From NCBI RefSeq assembly GCF_001685485.1, contig NZ_BDEL01000001.1:3569501-3633500 (forward strand): a stretch of DNA of 64,000 nucleotides, in the 5' to 3' direction. A program made the translations under genes and the position numbers. The notes beneath the pieces are model-generated. The model was not told the DNA's origin. It saw only the letters and a list, made by a program, of their open reading frames with translations, and did no database searches. This DNA comes from Formosa haliotis. Lineage in GTDB: Bacteria; Bacteroidota; Bacteroidia; Flavobacteriales; Flavobacteriaceae. This document shows positions 29,247 through 38,222 of this stretch, in pieces (the stretch's first letter is position 1; every line of letters starts with the position of its first letter).

Positions 29247-29277
29247 TTGTTGAACATAACAAAAATAGTTAGTTTTG
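29247..29277 (+). promoter_or_regulatory. proS promoter, abutting a divergent -7 box
   Basis: On the plus strand TTG (29247-29249), then 20 bp, then TAGTTTTG (29270-29277) fit the Bacteroidota -33/-7 pattern. On the minus strand TATTTTTG (29267 to 29260) is a second -7 box for the lipoprotein gene. Both promoters lie in the pseudo-palindrome at 29260-29277. Confidence 0.6.
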
Positions 29278-29331
29278 CCGAACTATTTCATGTATTTAAC
29301 ATAGCGGCAATATTTATGCCAAAACAATAAT

Positions 29332-30810
29332 ATGAGTAAAAAACTTACAAGCAGAGCAGAAGACTACTCCAAGTGGTATAACGAATTAGTAGTAAAAGCA
29401 GATTTAGCTGAAAATTCGGCAGTTAGAGGATGTATGGTTATAAAACCATACGGTTATGCGATATGGGAAAAGATGCAAGCAGAATTAGATCGCATGTTTA
29501 AAGAAACCGGTCATCAAAATGCATACTTTCCGCTATTCGTTCCTAAAAGTCTATTTGAAGCAGAAGAAAAGAATGCAGAAGGCTTTGCCAAAGAGTGTGC
29601 CGTTGTTACGCATTACAGATTGCAAAATGATCCTGATAAGCCTGGTAAACTACGTGTAGATCCAGAAGCAAAGTTAGAAGAGGAGTTGGTGGTTAGACCA
29701 ACTAGTGAAGCAATTATTTGGAATACGTTTAAAGGTTGGGTACAATCTTACAGAGATTTACCTCTTCTTATTAACCAATGGGCAAATGTGGTGCGTTGGG
29801 AAATGCGAACACGTTTATTTTTACGTACAGCTGAATTTTTATGGCAAGAAGGACATACGGCTCACGAAACTAAGGCCGAAGCATTAGCAGAGGCAGAGTT
29901 AATGAATAATGTATATGCCACTTTTGTGGAAAACTTTATGGCCATTCCTGTGGTTCAAGGTTTAAAAACAGCAAGCGAGCGTTTTGCAGGCGCAGACGAA
30001 ACCTATTGTATTGAAGCTTTGATGCAAGACGGGAAAGCATTACAAGCTGGTACATCGCATTTCTTAGGCCAGAATTTTGCAAAGGCATTCGATGTGAAGT
30101 ATACTTCTAAAGAAGGTAAGCTAGATTATGTTTGGGCAACATCTTGGGGGGTGTCTACGCGTTTAATGGGGGCTTTAATTATGACGCATAGCGATGATCA
30201 CGGATTGGTATTACCTCCAAAATTGGCACCTAATCAAGTGGTAATTGTACCTATATATAAAACCGATGAGCAATTTGAAGAGGTCTCTAAAATGGCTAAT
30301 GTTATTATGACCGACCTTAGAGCGAGACATATTTCGGTGAAATATGATAACAGAACTACGTTTAGACCGGGAGCCAAGTTTGCGCAACATGAATTACAAG
30401 GTGTGCCATTACGAATTGCTATAGGACCTAAAGATCTTGAGAACGGCACTGTAGAATTGGCTAGACGAGACACCTTAACGAAGGAAGTTGTCGCTTTAGA
30501 TGAGCTTACAGATGTTGTTGAAGGATTAATGACAGAAATTCAAGATACCTTATTTAAAAAGGCATTACAATATAGAGCAGAACACACAACTTTGGTAGAT
30601 ACCTTTGAAGAATTTAAAAAAGTTTTAGAAAATACAGGAGGATTTATCTCGGCACATTGGGACGGAACTGAAGAGACTGAAGACAAGATAAAAGAACTTA
30701 CTAAAGCTACAATTCGCTGTATTCCAGTGGACTCTGTAGAGGAGGAAGGCGTGTGTGTGTTTAGTGGAAAACCATCAAGCAGAAGGGTGTTATTTGCGAA
30801 AGCGTATTAA
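29332..30810 (+). CDS. proS: Prolyl-tRNA synthetase (archaeal/eukaryal-type)
   Basis: A class II synthetase (492 aa) that charges tRNA-Pro. Motif 2 is visible ([20 protein letters not shown]), as are [15 protein letters not shown] and the motif 3 region ([20 protein letters not shown]). It lacks the ~180-residue editing insertion of bacterial ProRS. The C-terminus has a zinc-type extension ([29 protein letters not shown]). This short archaeal-like form is normal in Bacteroidota. It has its own promoter, divergent from the Gly-rich lipoprotein. Confidence 0.97.
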   Translation: MSKKLTSRAEDYSKWYNELVVKADLAENSAVRGCMVIKPYGYAIWEKMQAELDRMFKETGHQNAYFPLFVPKSLFEAEEKNAEGFAKECAVVTHYRLQNDPDKPGKLRVDPEAKLEEELVVRPTSEAIIWNTFKGWVQSYRDLPLLINQWANVVRWEMRTRLFLRTAEFLWQEGHTAHETKAEALAEAELMNNVYATFVENFMAIPVVQGLKTASERFAGADETYCIEALMQDGKALQAGTSHFLGQNFAKAFDVKYTSKEGKLDYVWATSWGVSTRLMGALIMTHSDDHGLVLPPKLAPNQVVIVPIYKTDEQFEEVSKMANVIMTDLRARHISVKYDNRTTFRPGAKFAQHELQGVPLRIAIGPKDLENGTVELARRDTLTKEVVALDELTDVVEGLMTEIQDTLFKKALQYRAEHTTLVDTFEEFKKVLENTGGFISAHWDGTEETEDKIKELTKATIRCIPVDSVEEEGVCVFSGKPSSRRVLFAKAY

Positions 30811-30844
30811 AATTAAAAATTTTTTCAAAAAACTTTAAAAAGGT

Positions 30845-30875
30845 GTTGCAACATTCAAAAAAGGTTGTATATTTG
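30845..30875 (+). promoter_or_regulatory. Upstream promoter P1 of the tRNA-Glu / rpsT region
   Basis: GTTG (30845-30848), 19 bp, then TATATTTG (30868-30875) match the Bacteroidota promoter form. The site lies 35 bp past the proS stop. Confidence 0.65.
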
Positions 30876-30933
30876 CACCCGCAATGCGATAAATAATAAC
30901 AAAAATCACATTGAAAGTTTTTTGAAAAAATGT

Positions 30934-30965
30934 TTTGCAAATTAAAATAATAAGTTTTAAATTTG
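30934..30965 (+). promoter_or_regulatory. Downstream promoter P2 of tRNA-Glu
   Basis: TTTG (30934-30937), 20 bp, then TAAATTTG (30958-30965). The expected start is only about 12-15 bp before the mature tRNA, so this is the main candidate promoter for the tRNA. Confidence 0.7.
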
Positions 30966-30984
30966 CACACTCAAAAAAAACAAT

Positions 30985-31056
30985 GGCCCGTTCGTCTATC
31001 GGCTAGGACGCCAGGTTTTCATCCTGGTAAGAGGGGTTCGATTCCCCTACGGGCTA
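30985..31056 (+). tRNA. tRNA-Glu (anticodon TTC)
   Basis: A cloverleaf is readable. The acceptor stem is GGCCCGT with ACGGGCT. The anticodon stem CCAGG/CCTGG carries loop TTTTCAT with anticodon TTC. The T-stem GGGG/CCCC carries TTCGATT. CCA is not encoded. The gene is driven by tandem promoters and followed 25 bp later by rpsT. Confidence 0.95.
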
Positions 31057-31081
31057 CAATCATTTAATAAGAAAAGATCAA

Positions 31082-31333
31082 ATGGCAAATCATAAGTCAT
31101 CGTTAAAAAGAATTAGAAGTAACGAAGCTAAACGTTTAAGAAATAGATATCAGCATAAAACGACTCGTAATGCTATTAAGAGATTACGTGACGCTGAAAC
31201 AAAAGAAGAAGCAGAAGCGTTATATTCTAGCGTAGTTTCTATGATCGATAGATTAGCGAAGAAAAATATTATTCACGCTAATAAGGCATCAAACTTAAAG
31301 TCTGGTTTAACTAAGCATATCGCTGCGTTATAA
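31082..31333 (+). CDS. rpsT: 30S ribosomal protein S20
   Basis: An 83-residue, highly basic helical protein with the S20 pattern MANHKSSLKRIRSNEAKRLR and a C-terminal NIIHANKASNLKSGLTKHI. It binds 16S rRNA early in 30S assembly. It follows tRNA-Glu by 25 bp and may share its transcript. A strong terminator follows. Length and composition are normal. Confidence 0.97.
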   Translation: MANHKSSLKRIRSNEAKRLRNRYQHKTTRNAIKRLRDAETKEEAEALYSSVVSMIDRLAKKNIIHANKASNLKSGLTKHIAAL

Positions 31334-31353
31334 GGATAACAACATACTATATT

Positions 31354-31388
31354 AAAAAGCTCATCAATTTTGATGAGCTTTTTTTTTG
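31354..31388 (+). terminator. Terminator after rpsT
   Basis: AAAAAGCTCATCA (31354-31366) pairs with TGATGAGCTTTTT (31371-31383) around a four-base loop, followed by further T residues. Confidence 0.9.
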
Positions 31389-31636
31389 CTTTTATTGTAA
31401 TAAAAGCAATAGGATACATCGGTCAAGAGCAGAAGTTCTACATGTTTTCTGACTAACCTTCCTAAGTTAATACGCGTTCAATTTATTTTGAAATTAATTT
31501 TCTTCATGTATTACAATTGATATTTTGTGCGATTTCAATAACTTTGAGAATCTAGGCCTTTTTAAGTGTAATCTCCATTAATAAATGTGGTTTACAACTT
31601 TTATAAGCCTGTTCAAATATTATATCTACAATTTCA

Positions 31637-32731
31637 ATGAAGAAAGTCAATATACACTCCGTTGCTTTAGGTTTAGCACTGGTTCTTTTTATAGTCAATT
31701 TAGTTTATATTTTAAGTGGAAATTTACAACAGGCAGGTCCGTTAATGGTTTTGTTTTTCTGTGTACTCGCAATAGGGTTTAAAGGCTATAATGCGTTAAG
31801 CGGTTTTGTGTTTACTGCTATGGTTTTTGCAGGAGTTACCTTGGCTTTGTATTATCCCGAATATTTTTTAAGGGTTGGCAATGTCGAATTAACCGTACTT
31901 ATAATACCACTCATCCAGGTTATTATGTTTGGTATGGGAACCTCTATGAGTGTTAAGGATTTTGGAGCCGTTATTAAATCTCCTAAAGGTGTTTTTGTAG
32001 GGGTAACAGCACAACTAGGAATTATGCCAATTATGGGATACTTTTTAGCAAACATAAGCGGATTTCCTCCAGAAATTGCTGCAGGAATTGTACTTGTAGG
32101 TTCTTCTCCAAGTGGTGTGGCCTCCAATGTTATGGCGTATTTAGCAAAAGCTAATTTAGCGCTTTCTATTACCATAACTTCTATTGCTACGCTCATGGCG
32201 CCTTTTGTAACTCCGTTATTAATGAAATTTTTTGCCGGTCAATTTGTTGAAATAGACGTGCTTACCATGATGTGGAGTATAGTGAAGATGATTATTATAC
32301 CTATTGGAGCTGGATTATTAGTAAATCATTTATTTAATCATAAAATTGATATTCTGAAGAAAATATTACCAACTATATCTATGTTGGGAATTGGGTTAAT
32401 CATTGTGATTATAACTGCTGCCGGACGAGATAATCTTTTAGATATTGGTGGACTATTATTGGGTTTAGTTTTGATTCATAATGTATTCGGATACTTTTTA
32501 GGCTATTGGTATGGTCGATTATTGAAATTGAGTGAGCAAGACTCAAGAACGATTGCTATAGAAGTTGGGATGCAAAATGGAGGATTGGCTTCTGGTATAG
32601 CAAATTCGTTAGGAAAAATAGGAACTATGGGATTAGCGCCGGCCGTTTTTGGACCTTTAATGAACGTGACAGGATCGATTCTGGCTTCGTATTGGCATAA
32701 AAAGCCACCGTTAGATTCTAAATCCGATTAA
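31637..32731 (+). CDS. Bile acid:sodium symporter (BASS) family transporter
   Basis: A 364-residue inner-membrane protein with nine to ten hydrophobic helices. It shows the BASS/ASBT signatures FGMGTSMSVKDFGAVIKSPK, PEIAAGIVLVGSSPSGVASN and RTIAIEVGMQNGGLASGIAN. The last two are the crossover-helix motifs that hold Na+ and substrate. Bacterial members carry organic anions such as pantoate or keto acids, and bile acids are unlikely here. The gene stands alone after a 300-bp gap. No partner enzyme is nearby to suggest the substrate. Confidence 0.92.
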   Translation: MKKVNIHSVALGLALVLFIVNLVYILSGNLQQAGPLMVLFFCVLAIGFKGYNALSGFVFTAMVFAGVTLALYYPEYFLRVGNVELTVLIIPLIQVIMFGMGTSMSVKDFGAVIKSPKGVFVGVTAQLGIMPIMGYFLANISGFPPEIAAGIVLVGSSPSGVASNVMAYLAKANLALSITITSIATLMAPFVTPLLMKFFAGQFVEIDVLTMMWSIVKMIIIPIGAGLLVNHLFNHKIDILKKILPTISMLGIGLIIVIITAAGRDNLLDIGGLLLGLVLIHNVFGYFLGYWYGRLLKLSEQDSRTIAIEVGMQNGGLASGIANSLGKIGTMGLAPAVFGPLMNVTGSILASYWHKKPPLDSKSD

Positions 32732-32858
32732 TTTGTTGGCATTTAAGGTAGGGGCAGAGAATTTTTGATAGCTATTTAATTCTACATCTTTAATCTAGTT
32801 TTATGCATAGTTTGTCTTTGATAAACCATGTTGAGATATAATTAAAAATAACTGAAAA

Positions 32859-33452
32859 ATGACACCAAAGCAAGTCGAAAGAATTCAAAATAAAATAAAG
32901 AAAATCAAACGTGAACTTGCTGCAGATAAAAAACATTGGGGAGGATTTTACCATGACGGTAGAGGACTTAGATATTTACCTCCAGAATTGTATTTAAAAC
33001 TAAACGATTATTCAGGAGCTTTGAGATATTTTAATTGGTTCGACAAAAATTTTCCTGAGGACTCCGGATTTCCAATATTTCTCTTTGAATGGACAATTAC
33101 GCTTTTCAAGAAGAAAAAAATTAAACTTGCTGAGAAAAAAGCTTTAGAAACATTTTACTCTAATACTTATTTAATTGACATTTTTTTAGAAAATGAAATG
33201 CTACATTTCGACAGATCTGAAAGTTCAAATTGGGAATACACAAGCCTAGTAGAAAATTTAGAATATTCGAAAAACCAGGAAGAACTGAGTGATTTCGCTA
33301 ATTGGCTGACTGACTTTACAACAACGAAAACATTTTATGTTTTTGCTAATAAATACATTGAAATTGAGACAGAATTAAAACATGAACCAATAGGCGAGAA
33401 AAGATCAAAGCTAGTTAATGAAAAATTCCAATTACGTGAAAATCTAAAATAA
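32859..33452 (+). CDS. Hypothetical protein (197 aa)
   Basis: A soluble, Lys/Glu/Phe-rich, mostly helical protein with no signal peptide. It starts with a basic helix (MTPKQVERIQNKIKKIKREL), then GGFYHDGRGLRYLPPELYLK. A TPR-like helix pair (DYSGALRYFNWFDKNFPEDS, FLFEWTITLFKKKKIKLAEK) is followed by Lys/Glu-rich helices. I do not recognise a named family. A TPR-like, SEC-C-associated or toxin-immunity-like helical protein is possible but unproven. It stands alone between the BASS transporter and the metal-related locus, and its AT-rich composition suggests accessory DNA. Confidence 0.75.
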   Translation: MTPKQVERIQNKIKKIKRELAADKKHWGGFYHDGRGLRYLPPELYLKLNDYSGALRYFNWFDKNFPEDSGFPIFLFEWTITLFKKKKIKLAEKKALETFYSNTYLIDIFLENEMLHFDRSESSNWEYTSLVENLEYSKNQEELSDFANWLTDFTTTKTFYVFANKYIEIETELKHEPIGEKRSKLVNEKFQLRENLK

Positions 33453-33484
33453 TAAACTTCTTCCAACGCCATTTATAAAAAATG

Positions 33485-33598
33485 CTACTTTATTTCTTGC
33501 CTAAAGTCTTGCGTCTTTTTATGAACTTCTGATTTTCCTTCGTGAAATCCTGGCTGCCAAAAACGGATACTTCCTAAATAAAACCATGGGCAATTTCT
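33485..33598 (-). pseudogene. Possible C-terminal gene remnant
   Basis: A 37-codon open stretch between two stops reads RNCPWFYLGSIRFWQPG, then FHEGKSEVHKKTQDF and RQEIK. It has no start codon. The aromatic/charged composition is coding-like, and it lies just past the TonB receptor stop on the same strand. I cannot name the parent family; it could be a chance frame. Confidence 0.3.
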
Positions 33599-33613
33599 CT
33601 AAACTAAAATGCT

Positions 33614-35839
33614 TTACTTGCTTGGTATTTTAAAGCGCATTCCTATATATAATTCTCTACCACGAGTTGGTCCCCAAACAGAACTGGTGTCGAAATAGGG
33701 ACCAAAAGGATCTTGCCAGCTAATAATAGGTTGTTCTTGTCTAAAATCGAAAATATTTTCGCAGCCGGCATACAATTCAAACTTGTTTAAATTATACGTA
33801 AACTGAGTGTTTACTAGCATATAGGTTTCAGAAAAATCTGGCCTTTGAAATTCTATTGGATTACTTTGGGTATTTGGTAAACGCTGTTCTCCGTACCAAT
33901 GAAAATTCAAATCTATCCTAAACTTATTCGATAAAGGTTTATAACCTAAAGATGTTACTACTTTGTGCTTCGGATTAAAAGGTAACTGTTCTTTTTGGTT
34001 GTCTATAACCCGATATACATCAAGAAAACTGTAGCCCGTTTTAAATTCTAACTGTTGCCAAAAATTTAAATACACCTCTGTCTGAAAAACATTACTTCTA
34101 CTAGTTCCTGTAAAATTTGAAATATAGGCTTTAGTAGGATCTGTGTCGTAATCGGGAAATATCTGATTTTTAAAGCTTGTTCTATAGTAATCGGCACTTA
34201 TAAAACCAGACATATTATCGGTGTCGAATTTCTGGGTAATATTTATTCCCATATTCAAGGCTTTTTCCGGTTGCAACTGTTCTTCAAAAATAATATCTCT
34301 AGAGCTAGCTAATAAACCAATGTTTTCGCTAAATAGGTTTACCGTACGCCACCCGGTACCGATATTTGCCCTTATAATGGTGCTTGGTGTAAGGTCGTAT
34401 TTTAGAAGTGTTCTTGGTGTTACTTGAGTTCCAAATTGGTTATGGTTGTCTAAACGAATCCCTAGAATCCAAGTCAGTTTATCATTCAGTAAACTCATCG
34501 TGTTTTCTGCAAAAGCACCAATAATGTTTTCGTTTCTAAAATAATCTCCGTCATAAGTACGTTGCAGCGTATTATCTGTAAATGCTATGTCTTCATCTAT
34601 ATCTAAATGACGGAAACTCAGTCCTGTTTTTAAGGCATGATTCCCGTAATTTAATTCATATTGAAGGTTAGCATAAAAGTTGGTTTGGTTGGCATCATAT
34701 TTTACTGTTCCAAAATAAGATTTCTGGTCTTGATAAAAGCTTGAGGCATAAAGAACAAAATGATGTTGGTCGTTTAAGCGCAAGCCTGTCTTCGTCCAAA
34801 TTTCTGGTTGATTAATGTTTACCGTCTGACCGTAAACCGTGTTACTCCCTTGATCTGTATCGGCATTAAAATTGGTTTGCCCGCCTATACGCTGTTCGTT
34901 TACATAGCGTACCGTTACTTTACTGTGCCATCCCCAATGGGCTTCATTTCCGTAGTTTAATTTATTATATACCATATAGCGCGTTAGCTTTGGCAAGTCT
35001 AAAAATGTATCTTCATCTTTGTCGAAAGCATTGGCCGGTTGTACGGTATGAACCGCTGTAAGATTACTCCATTTTCCTTTTTTAAACGCATAATTAGCAT
35101 TAAAATGTTTTTCCGAAAAACTATTTATATAGGCGTTTAGCAAGAGTTTATCTGTATTTGTCGGGTCTTTGGTTTCAACATTTATTTGTCCGCTTATGCT
35201 TTCAAAACCTTGTAGCACGCTATTGGCACCTTTCGAAATAAAAATATTATCTACTAAAGTTCCAGGAATACTACTTATGCCGTAAGTGTAGGTTAAACCT
35301 TGTATCATAGGAAAACCATCTATTAGCACTTGGTTATATACACCAGAAAGCCCTAGAATTCGTAGTTCTTTAGAGTTTGTAATAACATTTGTGGTTTGTG
35401 GCTGCACGGTGGTTTGCGTTTCAAAACACCCTGCTAAATCGCAACAGGCCGCCTTACCTAATTCGGTTTGCGTAATATGCTCCGTTTTTATAGGATTTAA
35501 ATTAGAAATGAGCACGCCGTCTCGCTGGCCTTTTATAACTACTTCATTTAGTGATTTTGAAGCCTTTAATGTAAAGTTCACAAAGGTCTGATTTGTTACT
35601 TTTAGGGTGTCTGAAGTGTGGCCAACATAACTTGCAACAAGTACAGATGTTGATGTGCTTTTTGTACTTAAACTAAATTCACCATTAATATCGGTGGTTG
35701 TTCCGGTTGTTGTATTTGCCCAATAAACACTTGCACCAACAAGCGGCTCATTAGTATCGTTGATTACTTTTCCTGTTATATTTTGAGCGAACAAAACATA
35801 CGGGAATAGCAAACCAACAATGAATATGTAGTTTTTCAT
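33614..35839 (-). CDS. TonB-dependent receptor of a metal-related locus
   Basis: A 741-residue outer-membrane receptor with signal peptide (LLFPYVLFAQ). A CarboxypepD_reg-like domain (about 20-92) is followed by the plug (about 115-230). The plug carries an unusual Cys cluster, AACCDLAGCFE (Cys132, Cys133, Cys138), and GVYNQVLIDGFPMIQGLTYT. The barrel ends in YIGMRFKIPSK. It is not SusC-like in length and has no SusD partner. It lies 56 bp after an HMA-like gene and a Cys-rich gene, pointing to a metal or metallophore role (copper or a similar soft metal). That is an inference from context. Confidence 0.88.
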   Translation of the reverse strand: MKNYIFIVGLLFPYVLFAQNITGKVINDTNEPLVGASVYWANTTTGTTTDINGEFSLSTKSTSTSVLVASYVGHTSDTLKVTNQTFVNFTLKASKSLNEVVIKGQRDGVLISNLNPIKTEHITQTELGKAACCDLAGCFETQTTVQPQTTNVITNSKELRILGLSGVYNQVLIDGFPMIQGLTYTYGISSIPGTLVDNIFISKGANSVLQGFESISGQINVETKDPTNTDKLLLNAYINSFSEKHFNANYAFKKGKWSNLTAVHTVQPANAFDKDEDTFLDLPKLTRYMVYNKLNYGNEAHWGWHSKVTVRYVNEQRIGGQTNFNADTDQGSNTVYGQTVNINQPEIWTKTGLRLNDQHHFVLYASSFYQDQKSYFGTVKYDANQTNFYANLQYELNYGNHALKTGLSFRHLDIDEDIAFTDNTLQRTYDGDYFRNENIIGAFAENTMSLLNDKLTWILGIRLDNHNQFGTQVTPRTLLKYDLTPSTIIRANIGTGWRTVNLFSENIGLLASSRDIIFEEQLQPEKALNMGINITQKFDTDNMSGFISADYYRTSFKNQIFPDYDTDPTKAYISNFTGTSRSNVFQTEVYLNFWQQLEFKTGYSFLDVYRVIDNQKEQLPFNPKHKVVTSLGYKPLSNKFRIDLNFHWYGEQRLPNTQSNPIEFQRPDFSETYMLVNTQFTYNLNKFELYAGCENIFDFRQEQPIISWQDPFGPYFDTSSVWGPTRGRELYIGMRFKIPSK

Positions 35840-35895
35840 TGTTAACTAAGTTGTAAAAATTTAAGCGAACTAAAAGGACGCTTTAAAAACGCTGA

Positions 35896-36243
35896 TTACT
35901 GTTTTACTTTGTAAGGTCTGTCGTCAGGATTTTCACAACCTGGAGTATTCTGAATGGCAGAAAAAATATCTTCTTCTGTAACAAGTTCTGGGTTATACGC
36001 AATATCAAACGCAGTTGTAGGGCCAGTTTTACCTGCAGTACATGTGGTAACGCCTTCTAGTTTTTCAACGTTGGCAGCTATTGTTTTTAAGTCATTTGCA
36101 CAGGTAATTCCCTTAACTTTAGTTGTTATGTTTTTAATATTAGCAGTAGTTTGTGCTTGTGTAGCATTTGATTGTGCGAAAGTTGCTGTAGTAGAGGCTA
36201 ACATCATAGTAATAGCCAATGCGAAAATATGTGATAATTTCAT
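35896..36243 (-). CDS. Secreted heavy-metal-associated (HMA)-like protein
   Basis: A 115-residue protein with a signal peptide (MMLASTTATFAQ) and one HMA-like ferredoxin fold (about 36-103): NITTKVKGITCANDLKTIAA, DIAYNPELVTEEDIFSAIQN. Classic HMA domains carry a CxxC metal site. Here only Cys48 is kept at that position (GITCAND); other cysteines are Cys68 and Cys103. It may bind metal differently or act as a periplasmic partner. It lies between the Cys-rich protein and the TonB receptor, all on the minus strand. Confidence 0.8.
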   Translation of the reverse strand: MKLSHIFALAITMMLASTTATFAQSNATQAQTTANIKNITTKVKGITCANDLKTIAANVEKLEGVTTCTAGKTGPTTAFDIAYNPELVTEEDIFSAIQNTPGCENPDDRPYKVKQ

Positions 36244-36314
36244 GTGTTCTGATTTTGAATTGTATAATAAATTGAAAACCCTAAGTTAGGTACTTTTTAA
36301 TGTAGATAGAATAA

Positions 36315-36653
36315 TTATACAAATTGTGGCGGTTGCCAAAAATCAGAAATAAATTGTGATGCTAAAAAAGATTGATAATTAAAATATTGTTCTGTCGAAA
36401 TATCGATTTGTGGTGCTGGTAAAAAAGGCGAGCTTATACAAATTAATAAACAAGAACAACACGCCTGAAACGGGTTGCACGTTTCGGTATTCTCGGAATG
36501 ATCTTCAGTGTTTTTAGTTTCGGGAGTTAAATTGTGGTTGCTTACAGAACAGCACGGCTTCTCTGCATTTGCAACAAGCGATGTAGAACCTATTCCCGAT
36601 TTAACAGAAAGGCAGAATACCAAAAGGGTTAATATGTAGGCTACTAATTTCAT
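36315..36653 (-). CDS. Small Cys-rich secreted/membrane protein of the metal locus
   Basis: A 112-residue protein with an N-terminal hydrophobic segment. Two cysteine-rich patches follow (KPCCSVSN and CNPFQACCSCLLICIS) around an acidic, His-containing middle (TEDHSENTETC). It resembles a small family found beside TonB-dependent receptors (possibly DUF6660; the name is from memory and unverified). The Cys clustering fits soft-metal contact. It is the first gene of a three-gene unit running to the TonB receptor. Function is unknown. Confidence 0.7.
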   Translation of the reverse strand: MKLVAYILTLLVFCLSVKSGIGSTSLVANAEKPCCSVSNHNLTPETKNTEDHSENTETCNPFQACCSCLLICISSPFLPAPQIDISTEQYFNYQSFLASQFISDFWQPPQFV

Positions 36654-36833
36654 TAATGGTTGTAAATTTAATAAAAATCTTTTTACTTTTTTAAGGGTTG
36701 CGAAAATACCTTGATAAGACGACTTTAGGATTTTTTATACTCAAAGAAATTGAACCTAACTTTTAGGCGCTCAAAGCAATTTTAAGAATTATAAATAGTA
36801 TTTTTGAAGCTTTAATCCATTTAATTTAAGGTC

Positions 36834-37976
36834 ATGAAAGTTTTTGTTTCTGGTTGTTTTGATATGTTGCATAGTGGTCACGTCGCTTTTTTTAAAGAAG
36901 CTTCTACCTATGGCGATTTATATGTTGGTTTAGGGTCTGATAATACGATCATGGATCTTAAAGCAAGACACACTATTAATTCGGAGCAGGAACGCTTATA
37001 TATGGTTAAGTCAATTCGTTATGTAACAGATGCATTTATTAATCGAGGAAACGGAATCTTAGATTTTGAAATGGATATTAAGGATTTAAAACCGGATATT
37101 TGTTTGGTTAATGAAGACGGACATTCATTCGCGAAAGAAAAATTGTGTGAAACTTTAGGCATAAAGTACATTGTTTTAGCCAGAATTCCTGAAGCAGGAT
37201 TGCCAGCACGTTCAACTACCCAAATTAGAGGTGGAGTTGGAAGTCAGTTACCTTATCGACTGGATTTAGCAGGAACTTGGATCGATCAGCCTGATCTTTC
37301 AAAAATCCTACCGGGTTGGGCCATTACAATTTCTTTAGAACCTATTTTAGAATATAACGAACGTAGTGGCATGTCTACGTCTACTAGAAATGCGGCAAAG
37401 ACTATTTGGCCTTATCAGTTACCTTTAGAGAAACCGGAAAAATTAGCCGAAATATTATTTCGATACGAAAACAGACCTGGTAATACTCTTGTTTCGGGGG
37501 CTCAAGATGCCATTGGAATATGTGTTCCCGGATTAACACGGCATTACTATAATGGAGATTATTGGCCAGAAACCATCGAGAAAGTTTACGATGAAACAAT
37601 TTTAGATTGGTTGGAATCGCATCTTTATATGGTAACCCTGTGGCCGCGTCCAGAAGGTACAGATTTATTGACAGACACACAGATTACTAAAGAAGCCATT
37701 ACAAAACTAACTCAAGCTTCAGATAAATGTTGGAACGGTATTATGAATCGTGACTTAAAAATGTTTGGAGAAGGTTTTTCTGAATCTTTCGATGCGCAAA
37801 CAAGCATGTTTCCGAATATGTTAACTAACGATATTCAAGCTGTGATAGATCAATATAAAGACACGGCAATTGCATGGAAATTATCAGGAGCTGGTGGAGG
37901 AGGCTATTTAATATTGGTGTCTGATAAGCCTATTAAGAATACCATGAAGATTAAAATTAGACGTTGGGATTTGTAA
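36834..37976 (+). CDS. Fusion: cytidylyltransferase-like domain + GHMP-kinase-like domain
   Basis: Residues 1-130 form a nucleotidyltransferase (Rossmann) domain. The HxGH motif is at 13-16 (FDMLHSGHVAFF) and an ISSST-like ARSTTQIRG lies near 125-133, as in glycerol-3-phosphate cytidylyltransferases. Residues ~138-380 resemble GHMP sugar kinases. Motif 1 is LPYRLDLAGTWIDQP (139-153), a central motif is SGAQDAIG (221-228), and motif 3 is KLSGAGGGGYLILV (349-362). The usual PxxxGLGSSA ATP loop is not obvious. The architecture suggests phosphorylation and nucleotide activation of a sugar in one polypeptide, as in HldE or FKP but with a different pairing. It is monocistronic, with no clear pathway partners nearby. 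Confidence 0.82.
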   Translation: MKVFVSGCFDMLHSGHVAFFKEASTYGDLYVGLGSDNTIMDLKARHTINSEQERLYMVKSIRYVTDAFINRGNGILDFEMDIKDLKPDICLVNEDGHSFAKEKLCETLGIKYIVLARIPEAGLPARSTTQIRGGVGSQLPYRLDLAGTWIDQPDLSKILPGWAITISLEPILEYNERSGMSTSTRNAAKTIWPYQLPLEKPEKLAEILFRYENRPGNTLVSGAQDAIGICVPGLTRHYYNGDYWPETIEKVYDETILDWLESHLYMVTLWPRPEGTDLLTDTQITKEAITKLTQASDKCWNGIMNRDLKMFGEGFSESFDAQTSMFPNMLTNDIQAVIDQYKDTAIAWKLSGAGGGGYLILVSDKPIKNTMKIKIRRWDL

Positions 37977-38163
37977 AAGGAATTATTGCTAATTGAAATT
38001 GTATATTTAAGCGAATTACTTAAGTGTAAGGCGTAAATAGATGATTTATTTGGTGTAACTCATTTGTTATCAGTGTAATGATGGTGAAGGAACAAGTCTT
38101 GTTGTGATAAATAATGGATAAAGTTAAAGGAAGTGATCGAATGTTATTCAAAGTATGGAAAAT

Positions 38164-38203
38164 AAAAAAGGTAACAAAACAAAACATGTTTCATTACCTT
38201 ATA
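38164..38203 (-). terminator. Terminator after the T9SS cargo gene
   Basis: On the minus strand AAGGTAA (38200 to 38194) and GAAACA pair with TGTTT and TTACCTT (38174 to 38168), with a small internal loop. A run of T follows. Confidence 0.6.
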
Positions 38204-38222
38204 AATTAAAGAATATTAAATT

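Noticed and set aside
28546..29272. Long open frames opposite and alongside the Gly-rich lipoprotein
   Set aside because: They are by-products of its low-complexity, G/C-biased codons and carry no signal or domain.
31585..31782. 65-codon frame at the start of the BASS transporter gene
   Set aside because: It overlaps the signature-bearing transporter frame and shows no domain of its own.
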